A DNA stretch of 64,000 bases, taken from Pseudonocardiaceae bacterium. Its GTDB lineage: Bacteria > Actinomycetota > Actinomycetes > Mycobacteriales > Pseudonocardiaceae. Below, in pieces: positions 1 through 8,170 of the stretch. Where the stretch lies: contig WHTH01000005.1 in the NCBI GenBank assembly GCA_009377865.1, positions 47,069 to 111,068 of the forward strand, read 5' to 3'. Position 1 is the first letter of the stretch, and each line of letters opens with the position of its first letter. Made by a program: the position numbers and the translations under genes. The notes beneath the pieces were generated by a model. It made no database searches and was not told where the DNA came from. It saw only the letters and a program-made list of their open reading frames with translations.

Positions 1-557
1 CGGGGAGCCGAGCACATCATGTGCAGGTGTGCCCGTAGCGCGGAGCGGACGTAGCGCGCCGGACTGGCCTCGCGCCCCCGCTCCCGGTGCCACTCCACCC
101 GGGCCACCACGTCGGCGTCCCAGCCGAGGCCCGCGTTGAATCCGAACCACCTCGCGCCCGATTCGGCATCGATCCTGCCGAGTCCGATCCGCCGGCGGCG
201 ACCGGTGTCGAGCGCGGTGAGCAGCCGGTGGGTCGCTTCCACCGGGTCTCGGGCGAGTCCCAGCGCGCGGGCGAAGACGTTCGCCGAGCCGCCCGGGACC
301 ACGCCCAGCGCGGGACCCCCGACGTCGGTGTTCAGTATGCCGTTGATGACCTCGTTCACCGTGCCGTCACCACCGTGCGCGACGACGAGCTCGTAGCCGT
401 CCTCGCCGGCCTGTTGCGCGGCGCGCATCGCATGACCCCGGTAACTTGTCGCCACCACGTCCAGCTTCAGCTCGCTGGCCAATGCATGCGCCAGCACGTC
501 GCATCCTGCGGGCGTGGTCGCGGTCGCGTAGGGGTTGACCACCAGCAGGGCGCGCAC
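1..557 (-). CDS. Diacylglycerol/lipid kinase family protein (3' part outside window)
   Basis: This gene runs off the left edge, so only the N-terminal ~185 residues are visible. They show the nucleotide-binding GGDGTVNEVING motif near residue 60 and the GxxPGGSAN motif shortly after. Both are hallmarks of the DAGK catalytic domain (YegS/DgkB type), which phosphorylates diacylglycerol or a related lipid at the membrane. I chose the GTG at 557 because the protein then begins with the family-typical VRALLVVNP strand and a GGAGG lies about 13 nt upstream. It is divergent from the next gene with only 33 bp between the two starts, so a promoter region must be shared. Confidence 0.8.
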   Translation of the reverse strand, partial: MRALLVVNPYATATTPAGCDVLAHALASELKLDVVATSYRGHAMRAAQQAGEDGYELVVAHGGDGTVNEVINGILNTDVGGPALGVVPGGSANVFARALGLARDPVEATHRLLTALDTGRRRRIGLGRIDAESGARWFGFNAGLGWDADVVARVEWHRERGREASPARYVRSALRAHLHMMCSAP

Positions 558-590
558 CGTCGCAGCGTAACCTCCGCCTACTCTGAGCGG

Positions 591-1019
591 GTGGCTAACG
601 CCCTACCTCCCGCCGATCCGGAGCCGCCACGGGTCGTGCGCGTCGCAGCGGCGATGGTCTGCCTGCAGGGTGGCGCCGGTGCCGCGGTGACGCTCGTGAT
701 GGTGCTGCTAGCCGTCACCGGCGACGGCGATCTCGGTGCCGCGCTGGTGGCGGCCGGATTCCTCGCCGGCTGTGCCGCTACGTTGCTGCTGGTGGGCATC
801 GCGCTGTGGCGCGGGGCGCACGGTGCGAAGACTCCGGCAGTGGTGGCGCAGCTGCTGCTACTGGGTAGCGCATGGTATGCGGCAGGGCCGTCGTCGCAGC
901 CGCAATACGGTGTCCCCGCAGGCCTGTACTGCGTCGCGGTGCTGCTGCTGCTGTTCTCCGCGCCGGTCACCCGGTGGAGCTACGGCGGCGATATCAGCGG
1001 CGAGCGCCGAGCCGGTTGA
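591..1019 (+). CDS. Small integral membrane protein, function unknown
   Basis: A 142-residue protein with about four hydrophobic segments (near residues 18-42, 48-70, 78-96 and 105-125) and short charged ends. The longer open frame that begins upstream at 87 is only the shadow of the lipid kinase gene, so the GTG at 591 is the sensible start. I do not recognise a named family; proteins of this size and topology are common in actinobacteria. It is transcribed away from the lipid kinase and ends just before a strong bidirectional hairpin. Confidence 0.6.
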   Translation: MANALPPADPEPPRVVRVAAAMVCLQGGAGAAVTLVMVLLAVTGDGDLGAALVAAGFLAGCAATLLLVGIALWRGAHGAKTPAVVAQLLLLGSAWYAAGPSSQPQYGVPAGLYCVAVLLLLFSAPVTRWSYGGDISGERRAG

Positions 1020-1041
1020 CCGCGTCCGGTGCTCGACAAAC

Positions 1042-1090
1042 AAGGACGACGCTGACCAGCGGACGTGTCTACGCTGGTCAGCGTCGTCTT
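1042..1090. terminator. Bidirectional hairpin terminator between convergent genes
   Basis: Arms at 1045-1061 and 1072-1088 form a perfect 17-bp stem with a 10-nt loop, flanked by a short A run on the left and TT on the right. It lies between the ends of the membrane protein gene and sodN, so it can stop transcription from both sides. Confidence 0.8.
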
Positions 1091-1104
1091 GGAGCCGCGC
1101 CGGA

Positions 1105-1524
1105 TCAGGAGGCCTGCTTGGTCTCCCAGAAGATCTTGTCGATCTCGGCGATGTAGTCAAGCAGCTGCTGGCCGGTCGCCGGGTCGCTCGACGACTTGGC
1201 GCCGGTCGCACCGGCGGCCTTGGTGGCCTTGTTGAACAGCTCGTGCAGCTGCGGGTACTTCTCGAAGTGCGGCGGCTTGAAGTAGTCGGTCCACAGCACC
1301 CACAGGTGGTGCTTGACCAGGTCGGCCCGGTCTTCCTTGATCTGGATGGCGCGAGCGCGGAACTCCGGGTCCTCGTTGGACTGGTACTTGTCCTGGATCA
1401 TCTTGACCGACTCGGCCTCGATGCGGGCCTGGGCCGGGTCGTAGACGCCGCACGGGAGGTCGCAGTGCGCGGTGACCTCCAGGCGCGGGCTGCAGTGGTG
1501 AAGAATGCGCGACAACAGTCGCAT
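1105..1524 (-). CDS. sodN: Nickel-type superoxide dismutase (SodN)
   Basis: Converts superoxide to hydrogen peroxide and oxygen using a nickel centre. The 139-residue precursor has a 19-residue leader, after which the mature protein would start at His20 with the Ni-hook HCDLPCGVYD. His20, Cys21 and Cys25 are the nickel ligands (His1, Cys2, Cys6 of the mature enzyme). The rest is the expected helical domain, and the length is normal. The leader must be removed before nickel can bind, which is the job of the SodX protease encoded divergently at 1654. The ATG at 1524 has a GGGAGG ribosome site. Two 23-bp direct repeats just upstream may control expression. Confidence 0.95.
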   Translation of the reverse strand: MRLLSRILHHCSPRLEVTAHCDLPCGVYDPAQARIEAESVKMIQDKYQSNEDPEFRARAIQIKEDRADLVKHHLWVLWTDYFKPPHFEKYPQLHELFNKATKAAGATGAKSSSDPATGQQLLDYIAEIDKIFWETKQAS

Positions 1525-1536
1525 CGTGCCTCCCTA

Positions 1537-1582
1537 TCGATCTGTCTTCCGACGCTGGGTCGATCTGTCTTCCGACGATGGG
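1537..1582. repeat. Two tandem 23-bp direct repeats in the sodN-sodX intergenic region
   Basis: Copies at 1537-1559 and 1560-1582 are adjacent and differ at a single base (c or a at repeat position 19). The common core is TCGATCTGTCTTCCGACG. They lie 13 bp upstream of the sodN start and between the divergent sodN and sodX genes, where a regulator would bind. A nickel- or redox-responsive repressor is one possibility, but the sequence alone does not identify it. Confidence 0.65.
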
Positions 1583-1653
1583 ACGGTTCGTGTTCCGCCG
1601 TGCCGCGACCTTACTCCGGAACGGCGCGGCCAGCAGCGGGGAGGAGATCACTC

Positions 1654-1989
1654 ATGCGGCGGTCCGCGGGTCTGGACTGCTGGCCGATGCGCCGCGCGGT
1701 GGTGCGCGGCCCGTCGATGTCACCGGTGCTGCGCGACGGCGACATCGTGCTGGTGGTGCGAGGCGACTGCCCACGTCCGGGCACCGTGGCGCTGGTGCAG
1801 TGGCCGTCGCGGCCCGGCCAGCTCTCGGTGAAACGGGTCACCGGACGCTGCGGCACCGGCTGGTGGGTGCTCGGCGACAACCCGCGCGGCTCCACCGACT
1901 CCCGTGGTCTCGGACCCGCCGAGGTGCTGGGGACGGTGTGGCTGCGGCTGTGGCCCAGCCCGGGCTTAGTGCGCCGACGCCGCGCGTAA
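1654..1989 (+). CDS. sodX: SodN maturation peptidase SodX (S26 signal-peptidase family)
   Basis: A 111-residue S26-type serine protease expected to cut the SodN leader. The catalytic serine lies in GPSMSP, the catalytic lysine in SVKRVTG, and the GDNPRGSTDSR box is typical of the family. There is no clear membrane anchor, which agrees with the cytosolic maturases linked to sodN. The ATG at 1654 is preceded by GAGGAG. The gene is divergent from sodN, a conserved pairing in actinobacteria. Its 3' end overlaps the converging epimerase gene by 24 bp. Confidence 0.9.
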   Translation: MRRSAGLDCWPMRRAVVRGPSMSPVLRDGDIVLVVRGDCPRPGTVALVQWPSRPGQLSVKRVTGRCGTGWWVLGDNPRGSTDSRGLGPAEVLGTVWLRLWPSPGLVRRRRA

Positions 1990-2577
1990 CTGCGCGTACC
2001 GGGCCTGGCAGTCCAGCCAGCTCGGCAGCAGGCCCGCCTCGGCGGCCTCGGCGAGGGTCGGCGCGCCGGCGTCCTTGCCCGAGAGCACCGGCTCGACGTC
2101 GGCGGGCCACGGCAGGCCCAGCGCGGGGTCGAGCGGGTTGACCGTGTGCTCTCGATCAGGCGCGTAGGACGTCGAGCACAGGTATACCATCACGGTGTCC
2201 TCGGCCAGCGCGATAAAGGCGTGCCCGATGCCCTCGGCGAGGTAGACCGCGCGGTAGGTCGCGGAGTCGAGGCGCACCACATCCCAGCCGCCGAAGGTCG
2301 GCGAACCGGTCCGGACGTCGACGGCGACGTCGAGCAGCGTTCCTCGTGGGCAGTAGACGTACTTGGCCTGCCCGGGCGGTACGTCGGCGTAGTGCACGCC
2401 GCGCACCACGCCCGGTCGCGAGACGCTGTGGTTGATCTGCGCGACGTGCAGCGCGTGCCCGGTCGCATCCCGGAAGGCCCGTTCCTGAAAAGGGGCGACG
2501 AACAGCCCCCGGTTGTCGGGGAAGACCGGTGGGCAGAACTCGTACCCGCCGGGTACGGCCAGTTCACGGACCTGCAC
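1966..2577 (-). CDS. rmlC: dTDP-4-dehydrorhamnose 3,5-epimerase family protein
   Basis: Family members epimerise dTDP-4-keto-6-deoxyglucose at C3 and C5 in the synthesis of dTDP-L-rhamnose or other deoxysugars for cell wall and antibiotics. The 203-residue protein keeps the cupin-fold landmarks: DNRGLF near residue 22, the catalytic-His strand NHSVSRPGVVRGVHY, then GTLLDVAVD, and GIGHAFIAL later. I start at the GTG at 2577, where homologous sequence begins; the frame stays open upstream but reads as the shadow of the malic enzyme gene. No other sugar genes are adjacent, so the substrate is uncertain. Confidence 0.85.
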   Translation of the reverse strand: MQVRELAVPGGYEFCPPVFPDNRGLFVAPFQERAFRDATGHALHVAQINHSVSRPGVVRGVHYADVPPGQAKYVYCPRGTLLDVAVDVRTGSPTFGGWDVVRLDSATYRAVYLAEGIGHAFIALAEDTVMVYLCSTSYAPDREHTVNPLDPALGLPWPADVEPVLSGKDAGAPTLAEAAEAGLLPSWLDCQARYAQLRAASAH

Positions 2578-2710
2578 GGCGGGCCACTCTAGTGTGCGAG
2601 ACTGACCGCTATCCCGTGGCGCAGGCGCGCGGCAGTGCCATGACCTGGCCCCGCCCCCGGCCGAAGTACTTCTCCCACCCGTATCAGCTCTGCTGGCAGG
2701 AGGACCAGAC

Positions 2711-3937
2711 GTGGCTGCCCACTTCGACGATGACGGCACTGACGGCACTGACGGCGATGACGGCACCGACGGCATTGACGGGCGCACCCTCACCGAGGGC
2801 GAGATCTTCGCCGCACACGAGGGCGGCAAGCTGTCCACCGGGCTGCCCTTCGCGCTCGATGACCAGCGCGCCCTGGCGACGGCATACACGCCGGGAGTGG
2901 CCCAGGTCAGCCGGGCCATCGCGGGCGACGAGACACTGGCGCAGCGCTACACCTGGGCGCACCGGCTGGTCGCCGTGGTCAGCGACGGGTCCGCGGTGCT
3001 CGGGCTCGGCAACATCGGTCCGCGTGCGGCGCTACCGGTGATGGAGGGCAAATCGGCGCTGTTCAAGGCGTTCGCCGGGCTCGACTCGATCCCGCTGGTG
3101 CTCGACACCGGCGACGTGGACGAGATCGTCGAGACGCTGGTGCGGCTGCGGCCCACGTTCGGCGCCGTCAATCTGGAGGACATCTCGGCGCCGCGCTGTT
3201 TCGAGCTGGAGCAGCGGGTGGTCGAGGCGCTGGACTGCCCGGTGATGCATGACGACCAGCACGGCACCGCGATCGTGGTGCTGGCCGCGTTGCGTGGCGC
3301 CTGCCTGGCGACCGCCCGGGATCTGGCGCCGCTGCGGGTGGTCATCACCGGGGCCGGTGCCGCCGGTGTCGCCTGCGCGAACATCCTGCTCGCGGCCGGG
3401 GTCAAGGACGTCATCGTGGTGGATTCGCACGGCATCCTGCACACCGGGCGGGCGCACCTCAATCCAATCAAGGAGGAGCTCGCCGCGCATACCAACCCGG
3501 AGGGCCGCACCGGCGAACTGTCGGATGCGTGCAACGGGGCCGACGTGCTGATCGGGGTGTCGTCGGCGCTGGTGCCCGAGGACGTCGTCGCCACCATGAG
3601 CCCGGACGGGATCGTGTTCGCGCTGTCGAACCCGGATCCCGAGATCGCCCCCGAGGTCGCGGCCCGGCATGCCGCCGTGGTCGCGACGGGTCGCAGCGAC
3701 TTCCCCAACCAGATCAACAACGTGCTGGCCTTCCCCGGCGTCTTCCGGGGCGCGCTGGATGCCAACGCTCGCTACATCTCCGAGGGCATGAAGCTCGCCG
3801 CGGCCGAGGCGATCGCGTCGGTGGCCGCCGAGAAGCTGTCGACCGACCACGTCGTGCCCGGTGCGATGGACCCCCGGGTCGCGCCTGCCGTGGCGGAGGC
3901 GGTCGCCGAGGCCGCTCGCCGGGACGGGCTCAGATGA
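2711..3937 (+). CDS. NAD(P)-dependent malic enzyme
   Basis: Oxidatively decarboxylates malate to pyruvate. The 408-residue protein has the usual order: N-terminal malic domain (YTPGVAQVS, SDGSAVLGLGNIGP, then MEGKSALFKAFAG) and a Rossmann NAD-binding domain with GAGAAGVACANILL near residue 215. Metal-site residues lie in VNLEDISAP and MHDDQHGT. The GTG at 2711 has an AGGAGG site 7 nt upstream. Residues 6-24 are an unusual acidic (T/D)DG repeat absent from the core family. The stop overlaps the ATG of the next gene (ATGA), so the ABC genes downstream were probably co-translated. Confidence 0.92.
   Translation: MAAHFDDDGTDGTDGDDGTDGIDGRTLTEGEIFAAHEGGKLSTGLPFALDDQRALATAYTPGVAQVSRAIAGDETLAQRYTWAHRLVAVVSDGSAVLGLGNIGPRAALPVMEGKSALFKAFAGLDSIPLVLDTGDVDEIVETLVRLRPTFGAVNLEDISAPRCFELEQRVVEALDCPVMHDDQHGTAIVVLAALRGACLATARDLAPLRVVITGAGAAGVACANILLAAGVKDVIVVDSHGILHTGRAHLNPIKEELAAHTNPEGRTGELSDACNGADVLIGVSSALVPEDVVATMSPDGIVFALSNPDPEIAPEVAARHAAVVATGRSDFPNQINNVLAFPGVFRGALDANARYISEGMKLAAAEAIASVAAEKLSTDHVVPGAMDPRVAPAVAEAVAEAARRDGLR
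2726..2782 (+). repeat. 9-bp tandem repeat coding an acidic N-terminal tail
   Basis: Six imperfect copies of a GACGGCACT-like 9-mer encode a run of Asp-Gly-Thr/Asp triplets at residues 6-24 of the malic enzyme. The repeat lies outside the catalytic core and is likely to vary in copy number by slippage. Confidence 0.75.
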
Positions 3938-5009
3938 TCGAGTTCCGGGCCGTGACGAAGCGGTTCGGCAGCGCGGTCGCCGTCGACGGTCTCGACCTCG
4001 TCGCGGAGGCCGGCCGGATCACTGTTCTCGTCGGCCCGTCGGGCTGCGGCAAGACCACCTCGCTGCGGATGGTCAACCGAATGATCGATCCGTCGAGCGG
4101 CGTCGTGGCCATCGACGGGCGCGACGTCGCCAGCCGCCCCCCGGCGCAGCTGCGCCGCGGTATCGGCTACGTGATCCAGCAGGCGGGGCTGTTCCCGCAC
4201 CGCACCGTGCTCGACAACGTGGCGACGGTGCCCAGGCTGACGGGGTCCACCAGGCGTGCGGCGCGAGCCCGCGCGGCGGAGCTGCTCGAGCTGGTCGGGC
4301 TGGAATCCGCGCTGGCCGACCGCTACCCGGTCCAGCTCTCCGGTGGCCAGCAGCAACGCGTCGGGGTCGCCCGGGCGCTGGCCGCCGACCCACCCATCCT
4401 GCTGATGGACGAGCCGTTCTCGGGCGTCGACCCGGTGGTGCGCGACGGCCTGCAGGACGAGCTGCTGCGGCTGCAGGACGAGCTGGACAAGACCATCCTG
4501 TTCGTGACCCACGACATCGACGATGCTGTCCGGCTCGGGGACGCCGTCGCGGTCTTGCGCGAGGGGGAACACTCGCCCAGTACGACGACCCGCGGCAGCT
4601 GCTCGCGGAGCCGGCCGATGACTTCGTCGCGGAGTTCGTCGGCAAGGATCGCGGTTACCGGGGGCTGTCCTTCGTGGACTCCGATCGCCTCCCGGTGCAC
4701 GAGCTGGCGATGGTGCGCCTCGGCGATCCGCCCCCGGGCGACGGGTGGCTGCTCGCGGTCGACGACGACGGCCGGCCGCGCGGCTGGCTGGAGCCCGGCA
4801 CTGGGGACGGTGCCGTCACCGAGGAGCAGTTGCGGGCCGGTGGCTCGTTGCACCGCCGGGGTGCCCCGATGCGGGGCGCGCTGGACGCGGCGCTGTCGTC
4901 GCCGTCCGGACTGGGTGTGGTCGTCGACGGTCGCGGCGCCGCAGTCGGGACGGTCGTGGCTGAGTAGGTCCTCGCCGTGCTGCGCGAGCACCGGCCCAGG
5001 GTCGGCTGA
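3934..5009 (+). pseudogene. Glycine betaine/osmoprotectant ABC transporter ATPase (OpuCA/ProV-like), frameshift plus in-frame TAG
   Basis: The first 210 residues are a complete nucleotide-binding domain: Walker A GPSGCGKTT near residue 36, signature LSGGQQQR, Walker B ILLMDEPF and the H-loop THDID. At 4563-4567 a run of five G appears to lack one base. Reading in the next frame restores EGGTLAQYDDP and the C-terminal regulatory part. That frame then meets TAG at 4965-4967, but continues VLAVLREHRPRVG to a TGA that overlaps the permease ATG at 5009 exactly as an operon join should. The gene thus carries a frameshift and a nonsense codon. As written, only the N-terminal domain could be made. 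Confidence 0.85.
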
Positions 5010-5674
5010 TGCTCGGGGAGATCGGGTTCTACCTGAGCAGCCCGACCAACCGGGACAAGGTGCTCGGGCTGCTGGGCGAGCACATCTATCTCGCGGTCCT
5101 TCCGCTGCTGATCGGTCTCGCGGTCGCGCTGCCGCTGGGTGCGATGGCGCAGCGCAGCCGGCTGCTGCGGTCCGGGGCCCTACAGACGGCCAGCGTGTTC
5201 TACACCGTGCCATCGCTCGCGTTGTTCGTCGTGATGCCCGGGATCCTGGGCACCTCGATCACCAGCCCGGCCAACGTGGTCGTCTCGCTCGCGGTCTACA
5301 CGACGGCACTGCTCGGGCGCCCGGTGGTCGACGCGCTGGACGCGGTCCCCGGCCACGTCGTGGCCGCCGCGACCGCGATGGGCTACCAGCCGACGAGGCG
5401 GTTCGTCGCCGTCGACCTCCCACTCGCGGTGCCGGTGCTCGCCGCCGGGGTCCGGGTGGCGTCGGTGAGCAACATCAGCCTGGTCAGCGTCGGTGCCCTG
5501 ATCGGCATCGGCGGGCTCGGTGAGCTGTTCACCGAGGGCTTCGAGCTCCGGTATCCCGCGCCGATCGTGATCGGGATCCTGCTCACCCTGGTGCTCGCAC
5601 TGGCGGTGGACCTGCTGCTGGTGGGTCTGCGTCGGCTCGCGACCCCGTGGGCGCGGGCGGGGGTGGGCTCGTGA
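5009..5674 (+). CDS. Osmoprotectant ABC transporter permease (OpuCB-like)
   Basis: A 221-residue inner-membrane permease with about six hydrophobic segments. The EAA-type loop is seen as AATAMGYQPTRRFVAVDLPLAVPVLAAGVR near residues 123-152, which contacts the ATPase. The reading frame is intact even though both flanking operon members are broken. The ATG overlaps the upstream TGA and the stop overlaps the next GTG, so the original operon organisation is preserved. Without an intact ATPase, second permease or visible binding protein it is probably not functional. Confidence 0.85.
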   Translation: MLGEIGFYLSSPTNRDKVLGLLGEHIYLAVLPLLIGLAVALPLGAMAQRSRLLRSGALQTASVFYTVPSLALFVVMPGILGTSITSPANVVVSLAVYTTALLGRPVVDALDAVPGHVVAAATAMGYQPTRRFVAVDLPLAVPVLAAGVRVASVSNISLVSVGALIGIGGLGELFTEGFELRYPAPIVIGILLTLVLALAVDLLLVGLRRLATPWARAGVGS

Positions 5675-6165
5675 TCCTCCTCGAGGCGCTCGGCTGGCTC
5701 GCCGACCCCGCCAACTGGCAAGGCCCGGACGGCCTGCTCGTGCGGAGCGGCGAGCACCTGTGGTTCACCGTCCGGGTGGTGCTGATCGCCGCGGTGATCG
5801 CGGTGCCGCTCGGCCTGTGGGTCGGGCACACCGGGTGCGGTGGGGTGTCGCTGGTGGGCATCGCGAACGCGATGCGGGCGCTGCCGACCCTCGGGCTGGT
5901 GACGTTCCTGTTCCTGCTCAGCCCGTCCACCCCGGTGCTCGTCACGATCGTCGGGCTGGTCGTGCTCGCCGTGCCCCGATCCTGGCGGGAACCTATGCGG
6001 GCGTCCAGAGCGTCGACGGCCGGCTCGCCGATGCCGCGACGGGCATGGGCATGACGAGGTGGCAGCGGCTGTGGCAGGTCGAGTTCCCGGGCTCGCTGCC
6101 GCTGCTGGTGGGCGGAGTGCGCAGCGCGGTGTTGCAGGTCGTCGCCACGGTGACGGTGGCTGCCT
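5671..6165 (+). pseudogene. Second osmoprotectant ABC permease, frameshifted and 3'-truncated
   Basis: Starts at GTG 5671 overlapping the previous stop. It reads as an OpuC-type permease to VLVTIVGLVVLAVP. At 5973-5976 a CCCC run seems to lack one C; the next frame resumes with the expected ILAGTYAGVQSVDGR and the EAA loop AATGMGMTRWQRLWQVEFPGSLP. Homology ends abruptly near 6165 at VTVAAS, before the last membrane segments. From there the opposite strand encodes part of an XRE regulator, so this is a deletion or rearrangement junction. The substrate-binding protein expected downstream is missing. Confidence 0.8.
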
Positions 6166-6299
6166 CGTTCGAGCCGCGACAGGAACCCCGTGCTGATCCC
6201 GGCCAGCCCTGCCGCGACCTCCAGGCTCTGCCCTCGACGGCGGCGGATGGTGCGCGCCCGCGCTCCGATGGCTGCGTTCTCGGCCTGCTGTGCGGCCAT
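6163..6299 (-). pseudogene. XRE-family regulator, N-terminal fragment
   Basis: From the ATG at 6299 the sequence reads a helix-turn-helix N-terminus (RTIRRRRGQSLEVAAGLAGISTGFLSRLERG). It then passes directly into antisense permease sequence near 6163. The C-terminal two thirds of the regulator are gone. The fragment meets the truncated permease tail to tail, which marks a single junction in which both genes lost their 3' ends. Confidence 0.7.
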
Positions 6300-6352
6300 G
6301 TGCCAGACGGTACTAGGGACCTGCAGATGGCCGGCACTGTCCGCGGCGTCGG

Positions 6353-6772
6353 CTACGGCTCGACCGCGAAGCCCATCACCCGGAAGTCGTTGTCCAGTCC
6401 GAAGACCGCAGCTATCCGCCGCTCCCCGGCGATCGCGGCGCCGACGGCGTCGGCGTAGGAGAGGCGCAGGTCGGAAAAGCGTTCGATCACGTCGAACGCC
6501 ACGCGACGCAGTGCCGGTTCGCTCTCGCGGATCAGCAGGGAGCCCTGGCTGACGGCCCGATCGATCACGCCGCGAAACGCGGTGACGCGAGAGAGGCCTG
6601 CGTCGTGGCGCAACCGGGTCACCGTCTCGGCGATGACGGGCTCGCTGGTCACCAGCCGGTCACCTGCAGCCCGGAGGACGCGGAAGTACTCCGTGATCAT
6701 CTGGTGCGCTTGGTCGCGCTGGTAGAGCAGAGCGATGAGGGCTCCGGTGTCCGCGTAGAGCGTGCGACTCAC
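6353..6772 (-). CDS. vapC: PIN-domain toxin (VapC family)
   Basis: A 139-residue PIN-domain ribonuclease. Acidic metal-site residues are visible as YADTGALIAL (Asp near residue 8), the SEPVIAETV glutamate near 50, YADAVGAA near 106 and GLDNDFRVM near 126. VapC toxins cut RNA, often tRNA, when the antitoxin is lost. The ATG overlaps the antitoxin stop by 4 bp, giving a typical vapBC operon. It lies between two truncated genes, so it marks an exchange region. Confidence 0.85.
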   Translation of the reverse strand: MSRTLYADTGALIALLYQRDQAHQMITEYFRVLRAAGDRLVTSEPVIAETVTRLRHDAGLSRVTAFRGVIDRAVSQGSLLIRESEPALRRVAFDVIERFSDLRLSYADAVGAAIAGERRIAAVFGLDNDFRVMGFAVEP

Positions 6773-7023
6773 GCCGGCCGCGCGGCGCCGTAGAGGTAGC
6801 GATCGTGCTCCGCGGCGACGTCTTCGGGCCCGTTGCGGTCGTCGACGAGCCCGATCATCTCCAGTAGCGCGTCCTCGCCGTCGGCATGGTCGGGGTGCCC
6901 ACGCTGGAGGTACTCGCGCAGCGCTGCGCGCACGTGGTCGGCCTCGGACCGGCCGGTGCTCGCCGCGAGGACCCGCAACCCGTCGTTGAGGTTCTCATCG
7001 ATGTAGAGCTGCTTGCGCACCAT
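6769..7023 (-). CDS. vapB: Ribbon-helix-helix antitoxin (VapB-like)
   Basis: An 84-residue protein with an N-terminal ribbon-helix-helix (RKQLYIDENLNDGLRVLAASTGRSEADHVRAALREYL) that should bind its own promoter. An acidic C-terminal tail should wrap the VapC toxin. ATG 7023 is preceded by a TATACT box that ends only 7 nt before it, so the transcript is probably leaderless. The gene is translationally coupled to vapC. Confidence 0.85.
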   Translation of the reverse strand: MVRKQLYIDENLNDGLRVLAASTGRSEADHVRAALREYLQRGHPDHADGEDALLEMIGLVDDRNGPEDVAAEHDRYLYGAARPA

Positions 7024-7030
7024 GTGTAGG

Positions 7031-7057
7031 AGTATACAGCAGCGAAGCGCGGATCAA
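7031..7057 (-). promoter_or_regulatory. Likely leaderless promoter of vapBC
   Basis: On the minus strand TATACT (7036-7031) serves as -10 and TTGATC (7057-7052) as -35 with a 15-nt spacer. The -10 lies 7 nt from the vapB ATG, so transcription would start at or next to the start codon. A GTATAC palindrome at 7032-7037 overlaps it and could be part of the antitoxin operator. Confidence 0.55.
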
Positions 7058-7168
7058 TACGCGAACTGATCGAACACGTGCTTGCCTTCGCCAGCCTGGC
7101 CCCGATCATTGCCTGCGCGCCGGTTCCGCAGCCTGCGCTCGTCATCGAGACTGATTGTCACCGGGAGG

Positions 7169-7308
7169 TGATGGTGCGCGGCGCCCTGCTCGGCCGGGAG
7201 CGGGAGCTGGCACTGCTCTCCGGGTGGCTGGAGTCGGCCCCGCGCCGGGCAGTCGCGGCTCGTGCAGTGCTCGGGTGAGCCGGGCGTCGGCTGCCGGCTG
7301 CCCGTTCG
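7169..7308 (+). pseudogene. LuxR-type AAA regulator, N-terminal remnant
   Basis: The reading VRGALLGRERELALLSGWLESA matches the start of the large LuxR/AAA regulators. The frame then shifts by one base near 7245 and resumes as GQSRLVQCSGEPGVG, the beginning of a Walker A motif. Nothing recognisable follows. The rest of this normally ~900-residue gene is missing, so it is a short scar beside the vapBC module. Confidence 0.55.
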
Positions 7309-7324
7309 TGAGGTCTGCACGGCG

Positions 7325-8170
7325 TCAGGCGACGTCGCGACGGCGGAGCGTGACAGCGGTGACGGCGATGAAGACGGCGGCGTAGCAGAGCAGGGTGAGC
7401 ACCGCCCGGGTTCCGGTGACGGCGTCGGTGACGCCGGGGGGTAGCTGGCCGGGTGCGGCCTGGGTCACGGCGTAGACGAGGGATCCCGCGTTGACGCCGG
7501 GCAGCGCGTCGGCCACCACCTGCAGGTCGGGCAGCACGCTCGCGACGACCCCTGCGAGCAGGGTCTCGACGCCGAGGATCCACACCACGCCGAGCCCGAT
7601 GGGCAGCGCCACCCCGCGGAACAGGGTGGCCAGCAGCGCACCGGCCAGGCCCCAGGTGACGAGCACGAGCCAGCCGCCGGCCAGCCCGGTGGCGAGGTCG
7701 GCCGCCGCGGGCCAGGTCATCGGGGCGTCCTCGATGAGGGCGATGCCCATGCCGGCCAGCGCGCACGCCGCGAAGATCGCGAGCACCCAGCCGGCCAGCA
7801 CGGTGGCCAGCGCGAGCAGCTGCGCGCCGAGCACAGTAAGTCGACCGGGCCGCTGGGTGAGCAGGGTCTTCAGCGTGCCCCAGCCGTACTCGCCGCCGAC
7901 GACGAGGGCGCCGAGCACCAGCGCCAGCGCCCCGGCGAAGATCGCGAAGCCGCCGATCGTGTTGGCCACCACGGCCTCGGGCAGCACGCCGGCCAGCACC
8001 TGCTCGGGTGTGACGCCCTGGGTCTGCGGGTTCGCGTCGCCGGTGACGTAACCGAGGTAGGGCAGCAGGTACCCGAACGTGAGGCTGAGCGCCAGGCCGG
8101 CGCCGCCGAGAACCCACACGGCGCCGCGGTTGCGGAGCTTCAGCAGCTCCGCGGCGTAGCTACCGAACAT
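7325..8170 (-). CDS. ABC-2 type transporter permease
   Basis: A 281-residue membrane protein with about six hydrophobic segments and the ABC-2 layout, including the periplasmic loop after helix 1 and GGEYGWGTLKTLLTQRPGR, a conserved stretch after helix 2. Its start overlaps the 3' end of the ATPase gene by 11 bp, so the two form an exporter operon. No signature reveals the substrate; drugs, lipids or peptides are all possible for this family. Confidence 0.85.
   Translation of the reverse strand: MFGSYAAELLKLRNRGAVWVLGGAGLALSLTFGYLLPYLGYVTGDANPQTQGVTPEQVLAGVLPEAVVANTIGGFAIFAGALALVLGALVVGGEYGWGTLKTLLTQRPGRLTVLGAQLLALATVLAGWVLAIFAACALAGMGIALIEDAPMTWPAAADLATGLAGGWLVLVTWGLAGALLATLFRGVALPIGLGVVWILGVETLLAGVVASVLPDLQVVADALPGVNAGSLVYAVTQAAPGQLPPGVTDAVTGTRAVLTLLCYAAVFIAVTAVTLRRRDVA

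Noticed and set aside
87..590. Extended N-terminus for the small membrane protein at 591
   Set aside because: This part of the frame is antisense to the lipid kinase, whose motifs are clear.
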